Below, one piece after another: positions 7,453-17,138 of a stretch of DNA of 64,000 bases. Under the pieces are notes generated by a model. It saw only the letters and a list, made by a program, of their open reading frames with translations, did not search any database and was not told where the DNA came from. Origin of the DNA: Planctomycetota bacterium. Lineage in GTDB: Bacteria; Planctomycetota; Phycisphaerae; WQYP01. Both the position numbers and the translations under genes were made by a program. The stretch is from contig JAKAEB010000005.1 of assembly GCA_021818445.1 (NCBI GenBank), positions 41,530-105,529 of the forward strand, given 5' to 3'. The number at the start of each line of letters is the position of its first letter. The first letter of the stretch is position 1.

Positions 7453-9261
7453 TTGACCAGCACCGAATCGACAACTTCAACCAGTGACGGTCCTGTGCAA
7501 CTGAAGTCGGCCGAGCCGATACCCGATGCGTCGGCCGATAATGAAATCGCTGACTTGGTATCGCTTAAGGGTACATCCCTGACTGACTTTATTGATGCCG
7601 ACACGCTTCAGGACATTCAAGACTCCCTCACGGCTGTGGCCCAGGTGTCCGCGTGCATTCGTGATGCCGGGGGAAAGGCGCTTACCCAGCCTACAGTCAG
7701 CCATCGGTTCCAGACTCGCTCGGCTGCCATTGCCGCGGCCCATCGAGATGGAGGGGTTGGCAATCAACCATTTTCCGCACCCATCATGGTGGCGGGGGTG
7801 CGACTTGGCAGCATCAGCATTGAACCGATGCGGCATCAGCGGGTTGATGCCGCCCGTGTCGAGCAACTGGCGGCCAAATTTTCCATTGACGCTTCTCAAG
7901 CCCGCGAATTACTGCAATTGTGCGTTTCGGAAACAGAATTGCAGCGGTCGGCAGGTATCCAATTTTTGCAACTTCTCGCCAGCGCCATCTCTCGCCTCTG
8001 TGAGCAGGAGATGCAGCTTCGCCGGCGCATTGTGGAACTTTCAACCCTGTTCCACATTTCCACGCTTACAGCCGAGGCACGCGGTTTGGCGCAGACCCTT
8101 GACCGGGTGACGCAAAGTGTCGCCCAGGCCATGGGTGCCAAAGCCTGCTCATTGCGGCTGCTTGATGATCAGCGTGATGAACTGGTTATTAAAAGTGTTT
8201 ACAACCTATCTGACGGCTACCTGAAAAAAGGCCCCATTATCGTCGACAAAAGCGGTGTTGACCGTGAAGCACTCGCTGGCAAGGTGGTACAAGTGGTGGA
8301 CATGACCACCGACCCGCGCATCGCCTATCCGGATGACGCACGCCGTGAAGGCATCGCCTCGGTGCTATGCACGTCTCTTTCTTATCACGGCCACCCTATT
8401 GGCGTCATTCGTGTGTACACCGATACACCCAAGACCTTCACTTCTTTTGAGGTGAGGCTTTTGCAATCCATCGCGAATCAGGCGGCGGCAGCCATTGAAA
8501 ATGCCCGGCTGCAGGAAGAGGCCATCGAGAAAGAACGTCTGCATCGGCAAGTACAAATTGCTGCGGAGGTTCAGCGCCGCATGATTCCACCCAGTGCCCC
8601 CATTATTAAGGGGTTCGACATTGCGGCACTGTATGTCCCCTGCTTTGAGCTTGGAGGGGATTTTTATGATTTTATTGAATTTGGCCCGCAGGCGCTGGGC
8701 ATTGCGGTAGCGGATATTGTTGGTAAGGGGCTGCCGGCTTCAATACTTATGGCGTCGGCCCGGGCATCTATTCGCGCCTATGCCAGCGATATCTACGACC
8801 TGGACGAAGTTATAAGTCGCGTCAATAAAGCCATTGTTGCCGATACGCAGCGTGGCGAATTTGTCACCCTCTGGTACGGCACACTGGAATTTAAATCCCG
8901 ACGATTGACCTATTCCGTCGCTGGCCATGACCCTGCCCTGTTGTTGCGCGATGGCACCATCCGTGAACTAGGATCCGGGGGCATGGTGCTTGGCGTTGAC
9001 CCGCAGGAAAAATATGGCAAGCACATTCTGGATATCCGCAGGGGGGACTGCATCCTCATCTATACCGACGGCCTGACCGATGCCATGAATTTTGACGGTG
9101 AGTCCTTTGGCAAACAGCGCCTGCGTGACGCATACATTCGCTATGCCGATTTACCGGCCGAGCAAATTTGTCGACAACTCGTGTGGGAAACGCGCCGATT
9201 TGTGGGCCTCAACAGTCGCGTTGATGACACGACTTTGGTTGTCATTAAAGCCGTGGAATGA
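7453..9261 (+). CDS. GAF-domain PP2C (SpoIIE/RsbU-type) serine phosphatase
   Basis: 602 residues. An N-terminal sensory stretch (about 1-190) is followed by a GAF domain (about 195-350: AMGAKACSLRLLDDQ ... SVLCTSLSYHG), a short coiled-coil linker, and a SpoIIE-type phosphatase domain (about 375-600). The phosphatase metal ligands are visible in GGDFYDFI, VADIVGKG and IYTDGLTDAMN. This class removes phosphate from anti-sigma-factor antagonists (SpoIIAA/RsbV type) in partner-switching control of stress or envelope sigma factors; no such partner is encoded here. The start is TTG at 7453 with AAGGATG eight bases upstream. It is soluble (no membrane segment), so the signal is probably cytoplasmic and bound by the GAF domain. 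Confidence 0.9.
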   Translation: MTSTESTTSTSDGPVQLKSAEPIPDASADNEIADLVSLKGTSLTDFIDADTLQDIQDSLTAVAQVSACIRDAGGKALTQPTVSHRFQTRSAAIAAAHRDGGVGNQPFSAPIMVAGVRLGSISIEPMRHQRVDAARVEQLAAKFSIDASQARELLQLCVSETELQRSAGIQFLQLLASAISRLCEQEMQLRRRIVELSTLFHISTLTAEARGLAQTLDRVTQSVAQAMGAKACSLRLLDDQRDELVIKSVYNLSDGYLKKGPIIVDKSGVDREALAGKVVQVVDMTTDPRIAYPDDARREGIASVLCTSLSYHGHPIGVIRVYTDTPKTFTSFEVRLLQSIANQAAAAIENARLQEEAIEKERLHRQVQIAAEVQRRMIPPSAPIIKGFDIAALYVPCFELGGDFYDFIEFGPQALGIAVADIVGKGLPASILMASARASIRAYASDIYDLDEVISRVNKAIVADTQRGEFVTLWYGTLEFKSRRLTYSVAGHDPALLLRDGTIRELGSGGMVLGVDPQEKYGKHILDIRRGDCILIYTDGLTDAMNFDGESFGKQRLRDAYIRYADLPAEQICRQLVWETRRFVGLNSRVDDTTLVVIKAVE

Positions 9262-9888
9262 AAACCCCATCGCAAAACGTCGGCTCGCATGCGGACGGGC
9301 CAGGAGCCTGTCCGAGTAATAACAGGGATTGTGACGTATGGATTTTGGCGGGCACAAAAAGCGGGGACGAAGGCGTATCGGGCGAAGGTGATACGTCGCA
9401 CCCGCCGCGTCCACCGGCCGATCTAACGCATTTGTAGTTTGCGTTTTGACCGGTATAATCTGATGTTTGGCTGGTGGGTTGGCTATCCATCGGCGTGTGT
9501 GGCTCGGATAGAGGTTCGACGTGCAAACATTACACGTCAATAGAGTTGGCACATGACGCAGCGTGAAAGTATAGCGCTTTTGGCTGCGTATTGGCACCCG
9601 GCACAACGGCCCGATAAATATCGGCGTGGTGTATGCATCGGGGTCTGGCTGCAGGATTTTTGTTAACATTTCTGCGGCCGTACCGTTCCGGTGTGGCTGC
9701 GTTTTTTAGCGTTAGTTGGGATGTCGGTTGTGGGTGGATGCGGTTTCTGCCGCATTTGACGTTGGGTTTTATAGTTCGGATCGGCCGCTTGGTGTGAGGC
9801 CGCAAACCGAGCCTGACCCGCGCCGGTGGTAATTTATGAATGCCGGGCATTTGGTGGTCGGCGTAACTCCAAAAGGATTGGACAAACT
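9262..9888. other. Non-coding leader/intergenic region before nusA
   Basis: About 630 bp without a supportable gene; reading frames here are short and lack domain or codon signals. It holds a hairpin made of CGGACGGG and CCTGTCCG (about 9292-9314) that includes the motif AGGAGCCTGTCCG found twice more in the window, a sigma70-like -10 (TATAAT, 9454-9459), and several inverted repeats. rimP, which often precedes nusA, is absent. Confidence 0.6.
9432..9459 (+). promoter_or_regulatory. Possible sigma70 promoter for nusA operon
   Basis: A perfect TATAAT (9454-9459) stands 16 bp after TTGTAG, a weak -35. If used, nusA would have a leader of about 420 bases, which would leave room for NusA autoregulation as known in other bacteria. 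The weak -35 keeps this tentative. Confidence 0.35.
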
Positions 9889-11271
9889 ATGAATCAGGAA
9901 TTGCTGCGAATCATCGATTCAATCGCCCGGGACAAAAATATCGAAAAAGATTCGGTATTTACAGATATAGAGGCGGCGTTGATGTCGGCTGCCAAAAAGT
10001 TCTACGGTGAAACCGATGACGTCCAATGCAGCATCGATCGCATGAGTGGCGAAATTGAAGTCCGTAAAAACGGCGTCCTGATTGAATACCGTGAATTTGG
10101 CCGCATCGCCGCCCAAACGGCCAAGCAGGTGCTTATCCAAAAATTACGAGAAGATGAACGCGGCAGCATCATGGATGAGTTCAGCGACCGGAAGGGACAG
10201 ATCATCACGGGTACCGTTTCGGCCTCGGACGATAAAATCCCCGTCGTCACTGTGAACTTGGGCCGCTGCGAGGGGTTTCTGCCCCGCAGCGAACAAATCC
10301 CCGGCGAAAAATACGATGTGGGGCAGCGTATTCGGGCGTTGGTGCTCGAGGTGCGTCCGGCCGGCAATCATGTCAAAATCGTTCTCTCGCGTTCGCACCC
10401 CGATTTCATCCGGCGGCTGTTTGAAATTGAAGTGCCGGAAGTGCAGGAAAAAGTAATCGAGATCAAATCGCTGGCGCGTGAGGCAGGGTATCGCACGAAA
10501 ATTGCCGTCTCGTCCATGGATTCAAAGGTGGACTGCATCGGCGCATGCGTTGGGGTGCGCGGCAGCCGCATTAAAAACATCGTTGATGAACTCGGTGGCG
10601 AACGTATCGATATCGTTCGCTGGAATGAATCGTCGCAGATGTTCATTGTTAACGCCCTGAAACCCGCCGAAATAGTTAATATTTTCCGTAGCTATGAACT
10701 TGCCCGTGCAGTAGTGATTGTCGATGAGTCCAAACTCTCTTTGGCGATTGGTAAACGCGGTCAGAATGTCCGTCTTGCCGCCAAACTCACCGGTTGGGAG
10801 CTTAGTATCTGCACGCCGGAAGAGCTTGAAGCACACCGCAATGATCTGGCGGCCATCACCAGCCAGATCGATAATCTTCCTGAGCACTTTGTAGATCGCC
10901 TGCTTGAGTTCGGTATTATTCAGGCGGAAGAAATTGAGGAAGTCGGGGCCGAGCCGATTGCCAAGACGCTCGACATCCCGCTGGAGAAAGCCGAGCGGAT
11001 GATTGAAATTGCCCGAGTGTATCTGAAGGAAAAGGCTGCCTCGGAAAAGAAGCGGGCGCAGGAGCGTGCCGCCAAGGCAGCCGATGATGCGGCTGGCGAA
11101 GATGCCATTGAGCCCGTCGCCGCCGAAATTGATGGAGCGGCTCCTGCTGCCGGGCCGGATGGTACCGGATCTGCCGCTTCAGCCGTGGCGGCCGCCCCGG
11201 ACGCGGTGACGGATGAGGTTGCGGGAGGTGAAGGCTCATCAGCCGAGCCTCAGGAGCATGCCTCGACTTGA
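9889..11271 (+). CDS. nusA: Transcription termination/antitermination factor NusA
   Basis: About 460 residues with the NusA domain order: N-terminal RNA-polymerase-binding domain (MNQELLRIIDSIARDK ... DIEAAL), S1 domain (about 110-180, GTVSASDD ... FLPRSEQIP), KH1 (GVRGSRI) and KH2 (IGKRGQNVRLAAKLTGW). After residue about 330 comes a short helical region resembling the helix-hairpin-helix repeats of NusA, then an Ala/Glu-rich tail of about 70 residues. It controls pausing, termination and rRNA antitermination on RNA polymerase. The ATG at 9889 is preferred over the longer frame from 9826 because it opens the conserved N-terminus and has AAAAGGATT upstream. infB follows as in most bacteria. 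Confidence 0.97.
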   Translation: MNQELLRIIDSIARDKNIEKDSVFTDIEAALMSAAKKFYGETDDVQCSIDRMSGEIEVRKNGVLIEYREFGRIAAQTAKQVLIQKLREDERGSIMDEFSDRKGQIITGTVSASDDKIPVVTVNLGRCEGFLPRSEQIPGEKYDVGQRIRALVLEVRPAGNHVKIVLSRSHPDFIRRLFEIEVPEVQEKVIEIKSLAREAGYRTKIAVSSMDSKVDCIGACVGVRGSRIKNIVDELGGERIDIVRWNESSQMFIVNALKPAEIVNIFRSYELARAVVIVDESKLSLAIGKRGQNVRLAAKLTGWELSICTPEELEAHRNDLAAITSQIDNLPEHFVDRLLEFGIIQAEEIEEVGAEPIAKTLDIPLEKAERMIEIARVYLKEKAASEKKRAQERAAKAADDAAGEDAIEPVAAEIDGAAPAAGPDGTGSAASAVAAAPDAVTDEVAGGEGSSAEPQEHAST

Positions 11272-11405
11272 TGGTGTAATGTGCAGATAGTTTTGGTGGC
11301 GTTAACTACCCACGGGTTGGGATGGCTTTAACACAGTGCCGCTAAAGCGACTAAGATTGATGATATGAAGCGGCAATTGGCGTTTTGAAATTTTTGGAGT
11401 CCTCG

Positions 11406-14261
11406 TTGAGCACACTAAAGGTATATCAAATAGCACGAGAATTGGGGGTGACCAGCAAAGACATCATCGCCAAGTGCAAAGCTGAGGGCGTCCCCGGCAT
11501 TGAAAGCCACCTGAGCGCCGTTAAAACGGGCTTGGCGGTAAGCATCCGTGAATGGTTCAGCGCGGGTGCACCCAAAACCGCAGTGGAGAAGGCCGCGCAT
11601 GTCGAGGCCGCCAAGGTACGCCGTAAACGCACCACGAAGACCAAATCCTCGGCGAAAGAGTCACACACGTCTGACGATGCCGAAACGGAGGCGTCGGTGG
11701 CGGTGATGGAACCTGAAACCGATCCCAGCGCTCCGTCCGAAACATCATCAGAAAGTGAAACCTCTGCCGCATCAGAATTCCAGTCGCAGACGGCCGACGA
11801 AGTGGCAGACACTTCCGCACGCGATGAAACGCATACCTCTGCGGAAGATGTGGAGTCTGCCGCCGAGAAAACGCGTGTTAAGGCAAAAGAATCGCACGCG
11901 CCAGAGGCATCGCCGACTCCAGCGGCACCGGCCGCGCCGGCGAAGCCTGCTGCACCTGAAATTCCGCAAAAACCCGTCAAGCCGGTGGCTCCCATTGCAC
12001 CTCGTGGTGTGCCGAATGTGGTTGCCAAGCCGGTTGTGACGGCTGTTGGCCCGAAAAATATCCCCGCTCCGGCGCAGATGCAGGGGCCGCGCCTTATCCG
12101 TGTGGAAGCGCCGGACCCCGTGCGGGCGATACGCCAGCGTCCGAGACCCGCCACGCCGTTTACACCCGGTGGTCCGCGTCTCGACTCGATGCCGCCGCCG
12201 CCGCCAACCAATACACGCCATCGAAAATCGGGCTTTACCACTGCACCGCGCGTTGATGATGAGGAGGCCGAGGCCAAGCGAAAAGGGCGGCTTGGGCGGC
12301 GCGGCCATGGTCACGATGCAGACGCCGGCCTTGAGCAGATACGCGAATGGACGGAGGCCGAAATTGCTGAACGTGCCGAGCGCATTGCCGCCGCCGGGCA
12401 GGGTGCCCTTCGCGAGCGCCGCCGCGAGGCCAAACAGAATCAGCAAAAACGTCAAAACGCCGCGTCGCATCAGGCGCAGCGCCCGACCCATATTGAGATT
12501 ACCGCGCCCATCACGATCCGGCAGTTATCGCAGGCCATGGGCGTACAGGCCGGAAAATTGCTGGGCAAACTATTGGCGCAGAACATCATCGTGACGGTCA
12601 ACCAGACCATCGAGGATGATGTGGCGCAACTGCTGGCCGCTGAAAATGGTGTGGAACTTATTGTAAAACAGCGCGAGTCGCTGCTGCAGTTGATGGTTCG
12701 AAAATATTCCGAACTCAAGGCTTCTGCGCCCACTGAGTCCCGGGCCCCGGTAGTCACGGTGCTCGGCCATGTGGACCACGGCAAAACCAGCTTGCTGGAT
12801 AAAATCCGTTCGGCCAATGTCGCGGCCGGCGAGGCCGGAGGCATTACCCAGCATATCGGTGCCTACACCGTGAAAATTACGGGTTCAGACGGTAAAACCA
12901 AACGCGTCACCTTTTTGGATACCCCCGGTCACCAGGCATTTACCGCCATGCGTGCCCGTGGTGCCAACATGACCGATGTGGTGGTGCTTGTGGTGGCCGC
13001 CGACGACGGCGTAATGCCGCAGACCGTGGAATCGATCAACCATGCCAAGGCGGCTGGCGTGCCAATTGTTGTGGCGCTAAACAAAATTGATAAGCCCGAG
13101 GCTCGGCCCGACCGGGTGTTGGGTCAATTGGCGGAAAACGGCCTGAATCCATCGGAATGGGGAGGCGAGACTGAAGTGGTGCGTACCAGCGCCACCACCG
13201 GTCAGGGTGTGCGTGAACTCATTGAATATCTTGACTACGTTGCGTCGCTTCGGGAACTTAAAGCATCGCCAAGCCTGCCCGCCAGCGGACGGGTTGTTGA
13301 GGCATTTATGGATCCCAGTCGCGGGGCAGTAGCGCGTGTTCTGGTGCAGGATGGAACGCTGCGCATCGGCGATGCGTTGGTGTGCGGAGCCACCTCAGGA
13401 CGCGTACGATCGATGTCCGACGATAAAAATCAACCCATTACGGAAGCTGGCCCCGCCACCCCCATTGAGGTCATCGGGCTGGATGCGGCACCCACGGCTG
13501 GCGAGAGTTTTTATGTGGTTGAGGATATATCGCAGGCCAAGGCCATTGCCGAGGAGCAGGCCGTCGCGGTGCGAGAATCGGAAATCGCCCGCCGGAGCAA
13601 AGTGACACTGGACAACCTTTTTGACACCATCAAACAGGGCGAAGTGCGGGAACTCAACATCATCCTCAAGGCCGATGTGCAGGGTTCCGTCGATGTGCTT
13701 CGGAAGGTGGTTACCGAGGAGCTTTCCAAAGAGGTGCAGGTGAAGTTGCTCCATGCGGCTGTTGGCGGGATCACCGAAAGCGATGTGCTGCTTGCGGACG
13801 CATCGGGTGCCATGATTATTGGTTTTTCGGTAACGCCGGATGAGTCGGCTCGCAAACTTGCCGAACGTACCGGCGTGGAGATACGCCTATATCGTATTAT
13901 TTATGAGATCAGTGACGATATCCGCAAGGCCCTGGCTGGCATGCTGTCGCCCGAAAAACAGGAACAGGTTGTCGGACGGGCTGAAATCCGCAAGGTGATC
14001 CGTGTGACCAAACTTGGGTCCATTGCCGGGTGCATGGTCACCGATGGCATATTAAATCGTTCCAATAAATACCGCCTTATTCGAGATGGAGTGGTGGTGG
14101 TTGAAAATCTGGCGCTCGATTCGCTCAAACGTTTCAAGGATGACACCAAAGAAGTGCGATCCGGCATGGAATGCGGATTGAAGCTTGCCGGTTACGACGA
14201 TATCAAGGTGGGCGATCGGCTTGAGGCTTACAAGACCGTGGATGTTGCACGTACACTCTGA
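11406..14261 (+). CDS. infB: Translation initiation factor IF-2
   Basis: About 951 residues. The N-terminus ([19 protein letters not shown]) is the IF2_N domain; a long Ala/Pro/Glu linker (about 60-360) precedes a second IF2_N-like segment ([17 protein letters not shown]). The GTPase follows: G1 [15 protein letters not shown]3 DTPGHQAF, G4 NKID, then the beta-barrel domains, the IF2 domain 3 ([18 protein letters not shown]) and the C-terminal domain that binds fMet-tRNA. It delivers initiator tRNA to the 30S subunit. I place the start at TTG 11406, where GGAG lies six bases upstream and the family's usual N-terminus begins; a TTG at 11385 is in frame but gives a non-conserved extension. Confidence 0.97.
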   Translation: MSTLKVYQIARELGVTSKDIIAKCKAEGVPGIESHLSAVKTGLAVSIREWFSAGAPKTAVEKAAHVEAAKVRRKRTTKTKSSAKESHTSDDAETEASVAVMEPETDPSAPSETSSESETSAASEFQSQTADEVADTSARDETHTSAEDVESAAEKTRVKAKESHAPEASPTPAAPAAPAKPAAPEIPQKPVKPVAPIAPRGVPNVVAKPVVTAVGPKNIPAPAQMQGPRLIRVEAPDPVRAIRQRPRPATPFTPGGPRLDSMPPPPPTNTRHRKSGFTTAPRVDDEEAEAKRKGRLGRRGHGHDADAGLEQIREWTEAEIAERAERIAAAGQGALRERRREAKQNQQKRQNAASHQAQRPTHIEITAPITIRQLSQAMGVQAGKLLGKLLAQNIIVTVNQTIEDDVAQLLAAENGVELIVKQRESLLQLMVRKYSELKASAPTESRAPVVTVLGHVDHGKTSLLDKIRSANVAAGEAGGITQHIGAYTVKITGSDGKTKRVTFLDTPGHQAFTAMRARGANMTDVVVLVVAADDGVMPQTVESINHAKAAGVPIVVALNKIDKPEARPDRVLGQLAENGLNPSEWGGETEVVRTSATTGQGVRELIEYLDYVASLRELKASPSLPASGRVVEAFMDPSRGAVARVLVQDGTLRIGDALVCGATSGRVRSMSDDKNQPITEAGPATPIEVIGLDAAPTAGESFYVVEDISQAKAIAEEQAVAVRESEIARRSKVTLDNLFDTIKQGEVRELNIILKADVQGSVDVLRKVVTEELSKEVQVKLLHAAVGGITESDVLLADASGAMIIGFSVTPDESARKLAERTGVEIRLYRIIYEISDDIRKALAGMLSPEKQEQVVGRAEIRKVIRVTKLGSIAGCMVTDGILNRSNKYRLIRDGVVVVENLALDSLKRFKDDTKEVRSGMECGLKLAGYDDIKVGDRLEAYKTVDVARTL

Positions 14262-14302
14262 TGACAATGGGGTCTTTTCACCCGCTGCGACGGGTTTGAA
14301 TC

Positions 14303-14584
14303 TTGAATATTGGAATATTGCAGGTGAGTTTGAAAATTGGTGATGCGTTAACCGTCCGCGACAAACGCCGCATATTGCGGTCTGTCAAAGACAGTTGGCA
14401 TCATCATCACAATGTGTCGGTTGCCGAGGTGGGCGACGCCGATCATCCGCAGCACGCTATGCTGGGGGTGGCAATGGTCGGTGCTGACCGGCGGCGGCTG
14501 GAAAGCTCACTTTCCCGGATGGTGCACTCGATCGAAAAGGAACGTCGATTGGAGCTTCTGGACTATCAAATTGAGATATTGTGA
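14303..14584 (+). CDS. DUF503 (YlxP-like) protein
   Basis: 93 residues starting at TTG. The pattern GILQVSLKIGDALTVRDKRRIL..VKD is the DUF503/YlxP signature, and the whole length matches the family (90-100 residues). The family sits between infB and rbfA in many genomes, as here, and is thought to be tied to ribosome or translation functions, though no activity is established. Gaps of 41 bp to infB and 21 bp to rbfA imply one operon. Confidence 0.9.
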   Translation: MNIGILQVSLKIGDALTVRDKRRILRSVKDSWHHHHNVSVAEVGDADHPQHAMLGVAMVGADRRRLESSLSRMVHSIEKERRLELLDYQIEIL

Positions 14585-14605
14585 TAAGGCGGCATCCGCG
14601 TCCCG

Positions 14606-15091
14606 ATGTCATCTGATGGAGTGGCCAACGCAGCAATGAATTTCCGCAAGCAGAAACTTGAATCCCAGATTCGGCGCGTGCTCTCATCAGCCCTTCTGCG
14701 TGACGTGGCCGATCCGCGTGTCATGGGCCTGGTCAGCATTACCCACATTGAACTCACCGCCGACCTGCATGATTGCAAGGTGTACGTGAGTGTGCTATCG
14801 GATATTCCTACCGGCACAGTGATGCAGGGGCTGCATTCAGCCAAGCCGACCATCCAGCGTACATTGGCCAAAAACCTGGCGACGCGCACGGTACCGCGCC
14901 TTCATTTTGTTTTAGATGAATCGCTTAAAAAACAGGCCGAGGTACTTGGAATATTAAAAACTGTGGCCGAATCACCTTCCGCCCCGCCCGAAGCGGTCAT
15001 CGACGCACCGCTGCCTGAAAAACGCCGCGTTAATGAACCGGACTTATCGCAGTTAAACGTAAACCAACCACCCATTGAGGAAATAGAATGA
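14606..15091 (+). CDS. rbfA: Ribosome-binding factor A
   Basis: 161 residues. The KH-like RbfA domain spans residues about 11-125 (LESQIRRVLSSALLRDVADPRV ... HFVLDESLKKQAEVLGIL), with RDVADPRVMGLVSIT matching the conserved core. It binds immature 30S subunits and helps 16S rRNA 5'-end maturation. About 35 C-terminal residues are a charged extension. ATG at 14636 is an alternative start that would drop ten non-conserved residues. Its stop overlaps the next gene's start by 4 bp (ATGA), so translation is coupled. Confidence 0.95.
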   Translation: MSSDGVANAAMNFRKQKLESQIRRVLSSALLRDVADPRVMGLVSITHIELTADLHDCKVYVSVLSDIPTGTVMQGLHSAKPTIQRTLAKNLATRTVPRLHFVLDESLKKQAEVLGILKTVAESPSAPPEAVIDAPLPEKRRVNEPDLSQLNVNQPPIEEIE

Positions 15092-15930
15092 AGAAGAAGC
15101 CTAATTTGCAGGGTGCCCGCAAAAAAATTATCGACCGCTTCGTCAGCGCAGGGTCGGTAAAGCCAGGTGAAACCGCTATGCCGCTGGCCAACCTCTGTAC
15201 CACATTTTGTGTGGCCGAAGACCTGGCCAAAATGCCCGTGGCGCAGGCCCGGCTCAAAACAGCCATTCCGCGCATGATCAGGGCGTTTTTGGAGTTTGAC
15301 GCCGACAACGCCCGCGCTCAGGCGGCGGAAGCCCGTCTGGCTGCCGCTATGGTTGATCTTAACGAACTTCGTGTGACGCCCGCCATCGAAGTCGCCGCCA
15401 TCTTAGGGTCGCGTTATCCCTTTTCTGAACACCGCAGTTCTCTTTTGCACCGGACGCTGCAGTCTATATACGAGCGCGAAAATCAGATGTCGCTGGCAAG
15501 CCTGCAAACCATGAAAAAAACAGAAGTCCGTAATTACCTTCGCACGCTTGCCGGTATAACCCCTTACGTCGAGGCGGCGGTGGCGCTGGAATGTTTTGAG
15601 GTGGCCGCTTGTCCAGTTGATACCAAATTAATGCTTTGGCTTATCAGCAAGGGTGTGCTTGACGAGAGTTGCACACCCATTGAAGCCCAGCAGACGCTTG
15701 AACGCGAAATCGTTGCAAAAAAAATGCACAGCTTCTATCTTGGTTCCCGCAAGGAACTTGAAGATTGGGCACCTAAAGTCTGGCCACCCGTCGCCAAGGT
15801 GCCATCGCCGGTGCTTGCGCCACCGGCTCTCACCGCACAGCCGGTTGCAGCCGCCGCAGCCAAGCCGGCGAAAGCCCGTGCCGTAAAACCTAAACCGATC
15901 ACTGTAAAAAAAGCGGCTGTAAAAAAATGA
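15088..15930 (+). CDS. Endonuclease III-like helix-hairpin-helix protein lacking the catalytic lysine
   Basis: 280 residues. Residues about 30-220 resemble the HhH-GPD DNA glycosylase fold: residues 154-180 (LAGITPYVEAAVALECFEV ... PVDT) line up with the endonuclease III hairpin and the following PVDT. The catalytic Asp is kept (Asp178) but the hairpin lysine is a Tyr (160) and the four-cysteine iron-sulfur motif at the C-terminus is missing. The last 50 residues are an Ala/Pro/Lys tail. It could be a monofunctional glycosylase or a non-catalytic DNA- or RNA-binding relative. The 4-bp overlap with rbfA ties it to the translation operon, which is odd for a repair enzyme. Confidence 0.65.
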   Translation: MKKKPNLQGARKKIIDRFVSAGSVKPGETAMPLANLCTTFCVAEDLAKMPVAQARLKTAIPRMIRAFLEFDADNARAQAAEARLAAAMVDLNELRVTPAIEVAAILGSRYPFSEHRSSLLHRTLQSIYERENQMSLASLQTMKKTEVRNYLRTLAGITPYVEAAVALECFEVAACPVDTKLMLWLISKGVLDESCTPIEAQQTLEREIVAKKMHSFYLGSRKELEDWAPKVWPPVAKVPSPVLAPPALTAQPVAAAAAKPAKARAVKPKPITVKKAAVKK

Positions 15931-15985
15931 TCGGCCGTTGCGGATTAAGACCGTATCGATAAATTTAAAAATTATGGAGTAATCA

Positions 15986-16870
15986 ATGCTCAAATCATCA
16001 CCGGGTATCCTCCGACTCGGTATCCCCAAGGGTTCGCTGGAGAGCGCCACCGTCGATCTGTTCGCACGCGCGGGGTGGCGCATTTCTATCAATGACCGCA
16101 GCTATTTTCCAACCATAGACGACCCGACCATCGAGGTTGTGCTGTTTCGGGCCCAGGAAATGTCACGCTATGTCGAAGAAAATGTCGTCGACGTTGGCTT
16201 GACCGGTTCCGATTGGATACGCGAAAATAATTCAGATGTACATGAAGTGGCTGAGCTTGTTTACAGCAAAGCCACCAGCCGACCGGCGAAATGGGTACTC
16301 GCCGTTCCGCAGGAGTCGGCGGTTCAAAAGCCCGAAGATCTTGCCAACGGCGTGATAGCGACCGAACTGGTGCGCGTGACCAAACAATACTTTGACGAGC
16401 GCAAAATACCTATCAAGGTAGAATTCAGTTGGGGAGCGACCGAGGTTAAAGCCCGATTGCTTGATGCCATTGTCGATATCACCGAGACTGGCTCATCCAT
16501 CCGCGCCAATAATCTCCGCATCATTGATACGCTGCTGACCAGCACCACGCGCCTTATCGCCAATCATCACGCGTGGGGCGATTCGGCCAAGCGTGAGAAA
16601 ATAGAAAATCTCGCGCTGCTTCTTCAGGGGGCCATCAACGCGCGGGAAAAAGTGGGCCTTAAACTCAACAGCCCCCGGGAGAAACTTGATGCGATCCTCG
16701 CCTTGCTGCCGGCGGAAAAATCTCCCACTGTTTCCCCCTTGGCCGATGGCAGTTGGGTGGCCGTTGAGGTTATTGTTGAAGAGCGACTTGAGCGCGAACT
16801 GGTCCCACGACTCAAGCGTGCCGGTGCCACGGGGCTTATCAGCTATCCGCTTAATAAAGTTATCGCTTAA
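15986..16870 (+). CDS. hisG: ATP phosphoribosyltransferase (long form)
   Basis: 294 residues, the length of the long HisG form with a C-terminal regulatory ACT-like domain (about 215-290, VEVIVEERLERELVPRLKRAGATGLISYPLNKVI). The catalytic part shows LRLGIPKGSL at the N-terminus, GLTGSDWI, and the PRPP-binding loop region around DAIVDITETGSSIRAN. It condenses ATP with PRPP, the first step of histidine synthesis, and the C-terminal domain normally senses histidine. GGAG precedes the ATG. No other his gene is nearby, so this is an isolated hisG. Confidence 0.96.
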   Translation: MLKSSPGILRLGIPKGSLESATVDLFARAGWRISINDRSYFPTIDDPTIEVVLFRAQEMSRYVEENVVDVGLTGSDWIRENNSDVHEVAELVYSKATSRPAKWVLAVPQESAVQKPEDLANGVIATELVRVTKQYFDERKIPIKVEFSWGATEVKARLLDAIVDITETGSSIRANNLRIIDTLLTSTTRLIANHHAWGDSAKREKIENLALLLQGAINAREKVGLKLNSPREKLDAILALLPAEKSPTVSPLADGSWVAVEVIVEERLERELVPRLKRAGATGLISYPLNKVIA

Positions 16871-16882
16871 GGGTATTGACCT

Positions 16883-17092
16883 ATGCTGCCTCCTTCCGCC
16901 TCAAGACCTGTTATTGAACATTTAGCCCCCGTGCTGCATGGCCCGGTGGTTCCCGCCGAGGCGGCGTGGGCGCGATACGTGCTTCTTGCGATCGTCTGGT
17001 TTTTTGTCATTGCGGTATTGACCGGCCCTGTTGAACGCTGGTTACGATCACGCAAGGCAGGTAATCTGCCGCGATCCAGACCACGTTGGTAA
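16883..17092 (+). CDS. Small single-span membrane protein
   Basis: 69 residues with one strong hydrophobic helix (about 29-47, YVLLAIVWFFVIAVLTG) and a basic C-terminus (RSRKAGNLPRSRPRW), so the tail should face the cytoplasm. It begins 12 bp after hisG and ends 46 bp before yajQ in the same direction. No family recognised. It could be a chance frame, but the hydropathy and tight packing favour a real gene. Confidence 0.45.
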   Translation: MLPPSASRPVIEHLAPVLHGPVVPAEAAWARYVLLAIVWFFVIAVLTGPVERWLRSRKAGNLPRSRPRW

Positions 17093-17138
17093 AATTGATG
17101 CTGTCAGGCCCGAATTCGTTGTGTGGAAGGAAATATTT

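Noticed and set aside
9151..9669. 172-codon minus-strand frame before nusA
   Set aside because: Starts in the intergenic part and ends inside the phosphatase gene; no ribosome-binding site, no domain, unusual composition.
11426..12277. 283-codon frame on the minus strand
   Set aside because: Antisense to the Ala/Pro-rich linker of infB; composition is a mirror of that low-complexity part.
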